This document shows positions 5,586-11,209 of a stretch of 11,209 nucleotides of DNA, piece after piece (positions within the stretch are counted from its first letter, which is position 1; each line of letters opens with the position of its first letter). The translations under genes and the position numbers were made by a program. Source of the DNA: Kiritimatiellia bacterium (GTDB lineage Bacteria; Verrucomicrobiota; Kiritimatiellia; UBA8416; SLMC01); NCBI GenBank assembly GCA_007133745.1, contig SLMC01000278.1, positions 1-11,209 of the forward strand, in the 5' to 3' direction. The notes under the pieces were generated by a model. That model ran no database searches. It was given only the letters and a program-made list of their open reading frames with translations, and was not told where the DNA came from.

Positions 5586-7052
5586 ATGAAATTTACCGAC
5601 ACCGTGTTGTCCTGGACCGGCTTCACCCTCATCGGCCTGACGTTGCTGGTTGCGCCGTGGCTGTTTGGCTCATGGGAAATGTGGTGGTTCTGGCCGTTCG
5701 CCTTCCTCCTCTTCCTGGCCACGTTAACCCTCGCCCTGCGCTTCATTCTCTGGCGCCCGGCAACAAGCGGCCATTCCTCGGAACGCCGAGCGGCATCCGC
5801 CCATGCGGTCATCGACACCGGGCCCGCTTCGAACCGTCGCGATACGCCGCTCCGCCACGTTGATCGTCGCGTTGTGGCGCTTCTGCTCGGCATGCTGCCG
5901 TTCCTAGGCTACGCCTTCGTTCGCTTTATGCAAGCTCCGGTCTTCATGGACGCCGAACGCAGCTTTCTCCTGTTGCTCACGCCGTTCCTGCTGGGCCTGC
6001 ATATTCTCTGCGGGTTCAACCGCCAACAGAAACGCATGCTGTTCTCGCTCGTGGCCGGCAACCTTTTCTGTTTGGGCCTGTACGGACTGATCAACCACTG
6101 GTTCGCGGATGTTCCCCGCGTGCTGTGGCGAACGGGCTACGAACAATATGCCGGACGGGCGTCCGGAACCTACTTTTGCCCGGACCATTTCGCCGGCATC
6201 ATGGAATTGGCCGTCTGCATGGGCCTGGCGTTCCTGACCGCCCGCGAACGAAGCCGGATATGGAAGGTCTGGGGCGGCGGACTCATCGCCATCGGAACGC
6301 TTGGCGTTATGGCCAGCCAGTCGCGCGGCGGCGGCTTAACCCTGATCGTCATCGCGACGGCAACGCTGATCTGGGGCTTCGGGCAATGGCCGCCGCGCAA
6401 CCGGTGGCTGGTTCGATTCTGCGCGCTGGCCACACTGCTCATTGCCCTGATCCTGTTCTGGAACAGTCGCCATCCCTACGTGACACGGTTCAAAAACTAC
6501 GGAGCCTGGCGGCAAATCGACACGATCGGCGAACCGGAAGGACGCGCCGCCGTGATCGAGGACGCCCTGCGCACCAGCCGCGGCCGCATGTATGGCGGCG
6601 CCTGGCGCGCTTGGCGCAGCGCACCGGTCTTCGGCATCGGACCCGGCATGCACCAGCATCTCTGGTTCCATTTCGGACCCAGTCCCGACGGCGACCGCGA
6701 TGCCGGCACATGGCCGACCTTGCGCAACACGAACTTCCATTCCTTCGAGGTTCACAGCGACTGGCTGCAACTGCTGGAGGAATACGGCATTGTCGGCTTC
6801 CTCCTGTTCCTCGGTCCGGCCTTGGCCCTGTTCCTGATGCTGCTCGGGCGTCTGCGCCGCGAATCCCGACGCCGCCAACACGAGGACTGGGACGACGTGC
6901 CCGGCGAAACCCACGACCGACATCTGACCGGACTGCTGGTCTGGATATGCATGGCCTTCCATTCGCTGGGCGATTTCAACCTGCAAATGCCCGCCACCAC
7001 CTGGCTGTTCGCCGCGCTCCTCGCGCTCGCCCTGACCCGGAAGGCTCGCTAG
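5586..7052 (+). CDS. O-antigen ligase / polymerase-type membrane protein (Wzy_C family)
   Basis: The 488-residue protein has about 10-12 membrane segments with a large loop, the plan of WaaL/Wzy proteins that join or polymerise glycan chains on the outer face of the inner membrane. Helices occupy roughly 10-55, 97-118, 125-170, 202-220, 230-265 and 277-293; SRGGGLT (246-252) is the family's conserved segment. The big loop (295-395) holds WRAWRSAPVFGIGPG (340-354) and ends in HSFEVHSDWLQLLEEYGIVG (385-404), the usual His-containing site before the next helix. Helices follow at 403-422 and 450-485. A charged insert (56-96) splits the first helices. GAGG (5574-5577) is eight bases before the ATG. 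Its place after rfbD and rfbC suggests a rhamnose-containing glycan, but ligase and polymerase cannot be told apart by sequence. Confidence 0.85.
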   Translation: MKFTDTVLSWTGFTLIGLTLLVAPWLFGSWEMWWFWPFAFLLFLATLTLALRFILWRPATSGHSSERRAASAHAVIDTGPASNRRDTPLRHVDRRVVALLLGMLPFLGYAFVRFMQAPVFMDAERSFLLLLTPFLLGLHILCGFNRQQKRMLFSLVAGNLFCLGLYGLINHWFADVPRVLWRTGYEQYAGRASGTYFCPDHFAGIMELAVCMGLAFLTARERSRIWKVWGGGLIAIGTLGVMASQSRGGGLTLIVIATATLIWGFGQWPPRNRWLVRFCALATLLIALILFWNSRHPYVTRFKNYGAWRQIDTIGEPEGRAAVIEDALRTSRGRMYGGAWRAWRSAPVFGIGPGMHQHLWFHFGPSPDGDRDAGTWPTLRNTNFHSFEVHSDWLQLLEEYGIVGFLLFLGPALALFLMLLGRLRRESRRRQHEDWDDVPGETHDRHLTGLLVWICMAFHSLGDFNLQMPATTWLFAALLALALTRKAR

Positions 7053-7074
7053 CTTGGAGCGAGAGAACATGAGT

Positions 7075-7095
7075 GGTTTCAGGTTTCGGGTTTCA
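7075..7095 (+). repeat. Heptamer tandem array (3 units)
   Basis: Three exact-period units, GGTTTCA, GGTTTCG and GGTTTCA, lie 22 bases after the ligase-like stop codon. The unit is the same as in the array at 4632-4652. No facing array is present, but the dispersed repeat follows at 7166. Confidence 0.7.
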
Positions 7096-7165
7096 GGGCG
7101 TACCCGGTGACTTGATGCCCCGTAGCCCCAAACCCTCCCGCTTTAACGAATACACGAGCCCACGC

Positions 7166-7237
7166 CCCACACACTCACAAACAATCACGCCTCCAATTTC
7201 TTGTTTCTTCGGCAGAACGGCGGGATGAAGGCGCTAA
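7166..7237 (+). repeat. Dispersed intergenic repeat, copy B
   Basis: The copy shares a 41-base identical run with 3326-3366 and then matches 3367-3398 with one deleted base and a few substitutions, ending in the common GCGCTAA (7231-7237). Its first part keeps two units of the ACTCAC octamer array seen at 3309-3348. Unlike copies A and C, no rightward gene follows it; the next gene is convergent, so a role as leader of a downstream gene is not general. Confidence 0.85.
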
Positions 7238-7251
7238 AGGCTTATTAATGG

Positions 7252-7268
7252 CAACCCCAAAGGGGTTG
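7252..7268. other. Perfect hairpin between convergent genes
   Basis: CAACCCC (7252-7258) pairs with GGGGTTG (7262-7268) around an AAA loop. Its place between two convergent genes would suit a two-way terminator, but neither strand has a T-run after it. It could also be one of the local palindromic repeats. Confidence 0.4.
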
Positions 7269-7363
7269 GACTAAACGAAAACACGGAACGTGTGTGTTTT
7301 GGGTTGCCGAGCCGACCAGAGTGCGTCCTGAAGCTCGCGACAAAGCCGAGCAAATCGCGCCTC

Positions 7364-9250
7364 TTACTCGGGACCGCGCGCCCATATCCGGAAATTGTCG
7401 ACCAGCAAAGAAACCGACGGATCGGCGGTTTGCAGATTGATGCCGGGCACGATGCCGGGCGACCGCAAATAGAAAGCTTGATGTCCGACGCTTTTCCCGT
7501 TGTCCAGTATTTCAAAGACATAATCCGTTCCCTGAAAAACAGTGCGCGCCTTGAACCATCTGTTGCGTGGCAACTCGATCGGATCCATAGGAGGCAGCAC
7601 AGGCGAGGGGATGCCTGGAGGCAGCTTCATCACGATCCCGAAGCCAACAGGCGGCGCGCGATCTTTTGAATGAAGAATATAAACGTCGAACTCCACCTCG
7701 ATATTGGACGCAAACTGCGCAAGTTTTGGATAAACGACCAAACTCGCGTCTGTTCCAGCTTTCGGGGCGAGTCGCAAAGCGCGTCCGCCTGAAATCCCGC
7801 CGCCATCGACAAGATCCGCTCCGGAATCCAACACATGCCACCGAGAAAGATCCGCTTCAAAATCGTCCTCGAACAAAATCCGACGCGAAGCCGCGTCGGT
7901 CAACGACGGCAGCGGCGCATGCGCAACGATGCGAACATTGTCAATCACGATATCGTGGCGGCCTTGATCGACCACGAACAAGGCTATACGCGCATAGGCT
8001 TCCGGAATGCGCATGGCATGCGTCTTTTGACTGTTCGCATACCAATCGCCGCGGTTTCCCTGAATCACGAGCCGTAAATTCATGCCTTGGCCTGAGCGAA
8101 TGACCGGTGACCCGTAGGAGTCCAAACGATGGGTCTCCAATGGCTCGGCAGCCTCGGCATCGCCGTAAAACATTATTCCGTAATTTTTCACAGCTTCGGA
8201 AGGGGACAAGAGCCAGGACACCTCGTAACTGTCGTAGCGAGGGATGAACTTAGGCGCAATGATTTTTCTGGACAAGTCCTCGGCCCCGGCGTCAGAGCGT
8301 TTCAGAACCAAACCCGACGACCCTTTAAAGCCCCGTCCTGCAACAATTCTCCAGTCGCCATGAATCGGGTCCCATCGGTCCAGTCCGTCTTCGAATGAAT
8401 CAAGAAACAGCACGGTTCCGGGCGCCACTTGATCCTGCCCGTAATGCCAGCGCGCGATCTCGCTGAGCATGATCGGGTTGGGGCCCGACACGATGCCGTC
8501 GGCCCGCGCCTCCAGCTTGCGCAAGGGGCCGACATCCACCGAGCCGTCCGGCGCATGGACGCGCACCCGGCCCTGTTCCACGCGCAGAGACAAAAGGCCC
8601 GCATCGGCCCCAACCTCGAACCGCGTTCCCAACACGGACAAGGAAGGACCGTCCGCAACGGACAAGGTCAAACCCGGCTGGCCAGGCCGGACTGTAGGAA
8701 TATCGAACAGAAAACGGCCGCGGTCCAAGCGCATATCCAAGCCGGCGTCGGGGCTCCGGAATTCGGAGTTCCTGTCCGCGATCATGCGCCCGCCGACAGC
8801 CAGCATCAGTTCCAGCATGGAGTCGGGCCCGGTCGCAACGCTTTCGCCGGGCTGGAGAACCGTCTCGGCAACCAGCGGACGGATCGCCGTACCGAGTCGG
8901 CCCGAAGCCTCGCCCTGAAGTTCGGTTGCCGTCGCCCATTGCAACGGCGTTGCCGGATGGCGCGCCCGCATCAGCACACTTAACGCCACGGCCAGCATCA
9001 GCGAAGCAGCCAGGCTCAACGCCACGCCCCAACGCAGTCGGAAGGAACCCGGTCGGCCCGTTGTCCGCGCTGTCTGTCCATGGGGCGCCAGAACCGATGC
9101 CAGCGCCGTTTCGTAATACAGCCACTCCGTCAATTCGACCCGCAACTCGGGAGAATCGTCGAGACGCTCGGCCAGCCGCCGTTTTTCGTCGGCCGACGCA
9201 ATGCCGTCCAGATACTTGCCCATCAGCGCTCTGTCCGCCGCGTTTGTCAT
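7364..9250 (-). CDS. FecR-like membrane protein with two C-terminal jelly-roll domains
   Basis: The 628-residue protein looks like the anti-sigma partner of the sigma factor encoded just upstream. Residues 1-60 form a cytoplasmic helical segment (LMGKYLDGIASADEKRRLAE) of the type that can bind a sigma factor; 74-96 are one membrane helix; 128-235 match the FecR domain, with LQPGESVATG, LDRGRFLFDIP, SVLGTRFEV and VEQGRVRVHAPDG. Two related modules follow, about 280-445 and 457-626, each opening with a DSFED/DDFEA...RW motif and closing with VDNFRI/IDNVRI, as in concanavalin-like jelly-roll folds that often bind glycans. The start at 9250 is firm: it overlaps the sigma stop as ATGA, suggesting coupled translation; the open frame reaches 9649 only as the shadow of that gene. 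Known FecR proteins answer TonB receptors; none is seen here, and the ligand is unknown. Confidence 0.9.
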   Translation of the reverse strand: MTNAADRALMGKYLDGIASADEKRRLAERLDDSPELRVELTEWLYYETALASVLAPHGQTARTTGRPGSFRLRWGVALSLAASLMLAVALSVLMRARHPATPLQWATATELQGEASGRLGTAIRPLVAETVLQPGESVATGPDSMLELMLAVGGRMIADRNSEFRSPDAGLDMRLDRGRFLFDIPTVRPGQPGLTLSVADGPSLSVLGTRFEVGADAGLLSLRVEQGRVRVHAPDGSVDVGPLRKLEARADGIVSGPNPIMLSEIARWHYGQDQVAPGTVLFLDSFEDGLDRWDPIHGDWRIVAGRGFKGSSGLVLKRSDAGAEDLSRKIIAPKFIPRYDSYEVSWLLSPSEAVKNYGIMFYGDAEAAEPLETHRLDSYGSPVIRSGQGMNLRLVIQGNRGDWYANSQKTHAMRIPEAYARIALFVVDQGRHDIVIDNVRIVAHAPLPSLTDAASRRILFEDDFEADLSRWHVLDSGADLVDGGGISGGRALRLAPKAGTDASLVVYPKLAQFASNIEVEFDVYILHSKDRAPPVGFGIVMKLPPGIPSPVLPPMDPIELPRNRWFKARTVFQGTDYVFEILDNGKSVGHQAFYLRSPGIVPGINLQTADPSVSLLVDNFRIWARGPE

Positions 9251-9801
9251 GTTGCCGCCTTGCCCATGCGGGCCAAAATGCAATCCGTCAGGCTTGCGCG
9301 TATACGCGTGAGCATGGCGTTCGCCGCCGTATAGGTCTTGCGAATCCGGTCGGCAATGGCCGGCAACGACAGCCGATCGGCATAGCGCCAGCGCATCAGT
9401 TGCACCGCGCGCGCCGGCAACGTTCGCAAACATTCTTCCAGCGCCTCGCGCCGGTCGTCGAAATCGGCATGCCGCTCCTCGATCACCGTGCCGACATGAT
9501 CGGCAATCCGTTCGCACAACGCGCTGTCCGCCACCGTATGACGTCGCGCATGCCGATGACGGAACCAGTTGCGAATCAGATTGCGTGCCACCCCGATCGC
9601 CCAGCCCTCGAACGAACGGGCCGGATCGTAGGCGGCATAGGACTTCCAAAGCGCACTCGCAATCTCCTGCACCACATCGTCCGCATCGAAAGGCTTGAAC
9701 CCGAATGAACGGACAAAGGCGTACAGCGCCGGCTGTACGGGAAGGAACCGTTCCAGAAAATCGCCCTGATCCGGCACGTTTGTTTCGTCCGTAGCGTCCA
9801 T
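9247..9801 (-). CDS. ECF-family RNA polymerase sigma factor (Rhodopirellula/Verrucomicrobium type)
   Basis: The 184-residue protein directs RNA polymerase to its own set of promoters. Region 2 spans about 17-85: FDADDVVQEIASALWKSY (38-55) and SFEGWAIGVARNLIRNWFR (63-81), which cover core binding and -10 recognition. Region 4 spans about 118-172, with LEECLRTLPARAVQLMRWRY (121-140) and the helix-turn-helix LSLPAIADRIRKTYTAANAM (145-164) for the -35 element. The wording fits the ECF group common in planctomycetes and verrucomicrobia. AAGGAG (9808-9813) lies six bases before the ATG. The four-base overlap with the FecR-like gene marks a sigma/anti-sigma pair. Regulation by that partner, and autoregulation, are likely by family but not shown by the sequence. 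Confidence 0.93.
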   Translation of the reverse strand: MDATDETNVPDQGDFLERFLPVQPALYAFVRSFGFKPFDADDVVQEIASALWKSYAAYDPARSFEGWAIGVARNLIRNWFRHRHARRHTVADSALCERIADHVGTVIEERHADFDDRREALEECLRTLPARAVQLMRWRYADRLSLPAIADRIRKTYTAANAMLTRIRASLTDCILARMGKAAT

Positions 9802-9827
9802 TCAGTTCTCCTTCACCCAGTCAAACC

Positions 9828-9856
9828 ATCCTGCACTTTTCCCGACGAACAATCAA
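9828..9856 (-). promoter_or_regulatory. Weak candidate promoter of the sigma factor gene
   Basis: On the leftward strand TTGATT (9856-9851) and CAGGAT (9833-9828) are 17 bases apart, 26 bases before the sigma start. The -35 box fits four and the -10 box three of six sigma-70 positions. An ECF-type autoregulated promoter may exist instead, but its consensus is unknown. Confidence 0.2.
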
Positions 9857-9918
9857 CCGAAGAAACATCGTGACCAGTGATCGGAAAATGATTGGGCGCC
9901 CTTTCCTCGATCCTGCCT

Positions 9919-10008
9919 GCCTTGCGCCGGTGGTGAAGGAAGTTGAGAGAAGAGGACGCAGCGCCTCCCCCCTCAACGTTACCTCCACCGGCGCAAGGCC
10001 GGCGGGCG
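9919..10008. repeat. Long palindromic element, copy 1
   Basis: Arms of 15 bases pair perfectly (9919-9933 with 9985-9999), then after an uneven bulge GTTGAG (9942-9947) pairs with CTCAAC (9972-9977). A small competing hairpin, CCGGC/GCCGG (9988-9992 with 9998-10002), lies on its right edge. Read leftward from about 10008, it aligns by eye along most of its length with 11121-11209. It lies between the sigma factor gene and the end of the methyltransferase gene and could also act as a two-way terminator. Confidence 0.75.
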
Positions 10009-10044
10009 GCACGGTACGATGTGCGAACTGTGCCATTTCACTGC

Positions 10045-10830
10045 TCACGCCTGGCGCCGGAGTGGTCTAACGATGACATAGTCCAGCAGGGACGTACGGG
10101 TCAGGGTGGCGTCGCGCAGGCGCGAATTCCGGCAATGCCGAACCGCTTCGGCCCAACTCAAACTCGCCCGCAGCGATTCCCGGCATTGCTTGATCTGTAC
10201 CGGCGTATAGCGCAAGGCCCAACGGCTGAACAGAACCTGAGTCTCCACGAGCCAGGCGGGCAAACGGCGCAGATCGCGTATCACTACCGTTCCTTCATCG
10301 CCCGCCAGCCGGTCGGCCGCATCAAGCAGAACGGACGGAGTTTCCAGATGATGCAAGGTGAAATGCGAATAGACCAGGTTGTAGGCGCCGTTTTCGCCGA
10401 CCAGCGTCTTGGCGTCGGCCTGCTCGAAGGTGACGCGGTCGGCCACCCCGGCGCGCGCGGCATGAGATCGGGCCCGAGCCAGCATTTCGGACGACAGATC
10501 CACACCGTGAAGCTTCAAGCCGGGATGCCGCAACGCCAGCGCCACGGTCAATTGGCCCGGTCCGCAGCCGATATCCAACGCCGTTCCATGTCCGATATCC
10601 AGCGTATCGAGAAATTTTACGAACGGCGCATGCAGAAGACGCCCGTGCGTTTCGACCAGAGCATGATAAGCCTCGGCCTCGGTCCGGTCGTCCATGACTT
10701 CCTCTTCCAGTACACGACCGTTCCGGCCGCCCATGCCGGCGACGTTCATCAAGCCCAAAGGCGCGTCCAAATTGTTCAACGCCCAATGAGCTACGCCATG
10801 AGAACACCGTCGAAACAAGTCTCCTTTCAT
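10045..10830 (-). CDS. Cytoplasmic class I SAM-dependent methyltransferase
   Basis: The 261-residue protein has a Rossmann methyltransferase core: motif I ALDIGCGPGQ (84-93), the acidic ribose-binding residue Asp111 in HGVDLSSEML (108-117), QADAKTL (137-143), and NLVYSHFTLHHLE (151-163), followed by VVIRDLRRLP (182-191). The stretch RVLEEEVMDD (39-48) before the core fits a known group of stand-alone methyltransferases of unknown substrate. No signal peptide is seen, so it should act in the cytoplasm. The start at 10830 is preferred over an ATG nine codons upstream because the run AAGGGGGG lies just before it, with four bases between; a later start at residue 27 or 33 is possible since the first 35 residues are not conserved-looking. 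It lies between two related palindromic elements (9919-10008 and 11121-11209). Confidence 0.85.
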   Translation of the reverse strand: MKGDLFRRCSHGVAHWALNNLDAPLGLMNVAGMGGRNGRVLEEEVMDDRTEAEAYHALVETHGRLLHAPFVKFLDTLDIGHGTALDIGCGPGQLTVALALRHPGLKLHGVDLSSEMLARARSHAARAGVADRVTFEQADAKTLVGENGAYNLVYSHFTLHHLETPSVLLDAADRLAGDEGTVVIRDLRRLPAWLVETQVLFSRWALRYTPVQIKQCRESLRASLSWAEAVRHCRNSRLRDATLTRTSLLDYVIVRPLRRQA

Positions 10831-11042
10831 GCCACCCCCCTTTGTTATCCAAATCACACGCAGTTAGACACATCTGTAACAAATAGCCCCCAAGATCGCT
10901 TTTCACGGCACGGATAGACAACCGCTTCCTATAGAGGCATTACCTTGCCGCCGGAAAAATGCGCAAAATAAATTTAAAAACAGCCAAAACTATGTCTCGC
11001 GCACGAAAAACAATGCAATGCAAGATGAGCGCAAAGCCTAAC

Positions 11043-11069
11043 GCAAAATTAGCAACCGTTTAATTTTGC
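11043..11069. repeat. Perfect inverted repeat, 9-base arms and 9-base spacer
   Basis: GCAAAATTA (11043-11051) is mirrored by TAATTTTGC (11061-11069). Symmetric AT-rich arms with a fixed spacer are the usual shape of a dimeric repressor's binding site, but the site is 213 bases before the methyltransferase start, and the regulator is unknown. It could equally be a hairpin. Confidence 0.4.
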
Positions 11070-11120
11070 ACGGCACCCATCATTCCAGGGGCGCATCTGC
11101 GATTTGTCGCAGTTATTCAC

Positions 11121-11209
11121 GATCCCACCGGCTTTATGCCGGTTGGTGAAGAAAGTTTGTGTTGTGGCGGCATTTCTCTTTCTCAACGTTTTCCTCCACC
11201 GACACAAGG
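11121..11209. repeat. Long palindromic element, copy 2 (cut by the window end)
   Basis: This stretch starts with a small hairpin ACCGGC/GCCGGT (11127-11132 with 11138-11143) and ends near CCTCCACCGACACAAGG. By eye it aligns with copy 1 (9919-10008) in reverse orientation, including the small hairpin, the CTCAAC block and the CCACCG...CAAGG end, at clearly less than full identity. Its own arms still pair partly. It may continue past the window. Confidence 0.6.

Larger units (their letters stand above)
7053..7363. other. Intergenic region between convergent genes, with repeats
   Basis: These 311 bases lie between the ends of the ligase-like and FecR-like genes and hold no credible gene. They contain a heptamer array (7075-7095), copy B of the dispersed repeat (7166-7237), a hairpin CAACCCC/GGGGTTG (7252-7268) and a weaker one, AAAACAC/GTGTTTT (7278-7300). 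On the leftward strand the last gives a short stem ending in four T's, so it is a poor candidate terminator for the FecR-like gene. No other structure was seen. Confidence 0.6.
10831..11209. other. Non-coding, relatively AT-rich region upstream of the methyltransferase gene
   Basis: No open frame of note lies in these 379 bases. They should hold the methyltransferase promoter, but no good sigma-70 match was found. Visible structure: an inverted repeat at 11043-11069, a hairpin CTGCGA/TCGCAG (11097-11112) and the palindromic element from 11121 to the end. The stretch 10960-11060 is clearly richer in A and T than the rest of the window. Confidence 0.6.

Noticed and set aside
9251..9649. Upstream extension of the FecR-like frame
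   Set aside because: The added 133 codons lie inside the sigma factor gene in another frame; the ATGA overlap fixes the start at 9250.
9919..9999. Integron attC site
   Set aside because: The palindrome has a suitable size, but the conserved GTTRRRY and RYYYAAC ends are not found at its edges and no integrase is in the window.

Overview
This window is about 60% G+C and looks like a chromosomal stretch of an uncultured Gram-negative bacterium. Two things point to the Planctomycetota / Verrucomicrobiota / Lentisphaerota / Hydrogenedentota range. One is an ECF sigma factor of the Rhodopirellula/Verrucomicrobium type, coupled to a FecR-like protein with jelly-roll domains. The other is repeat-filled intergenic DNA between genes for surface polysaccharide. 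This placement is an inference from gene types, not a phylogenetic result. No phage, CRISPR array, rRNA or tRNA was seen.

Left part (1-3238). A class I glutamine amidotransferase-like hydrolase of the peptidase C26 family runs leftward off the window. Divergent from it is a tight three-gene run: an Rnk/GreA-C-terminal-type protein, an APC-superfamily amino acid permease, and a SAM methyltransferase carrying a signal peptide. Gaps of 19 and 16 bases and good ribosome binding sites suggest an operon.

Middle part (3239-7363). Three rightward genes serve surface polysaccharide: rfbD and rfbC (the last steps of dTDP-L-rhamnose synthesis) and an O-antigen ligase/polymerase-type membrane protein. 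They are separated by 238-403 bases of non-coding DNA full of repeats: short 7- or 8-base units in arrays that face each other, GC-rich hairpins, a Y-shaped double hairpin, and a longer dispersed sequence present in two close copies and one degenerate copy. One heptamer array supplies the last codons of rfbD.

Right part (7364-11209). All genes here are leftward. An ECF sigma factor overlaps by four bases (ATGA) a FecR-like membrane protein whose large outer part ends in two jelly-roll-like domains; the pair looks like a cell-surface signalling unit. Further right is a soluble class I methyltransferase. It lies between two related palindromic elements of about 90 bases in opposite orientation, the second cut by the window end. 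The last 380 bases are non-coding and more AT-rich.

The gene content is mostly recognisable. The least explained material is the intergenic repeat architecture and the paired elements around the last methyltransferase.
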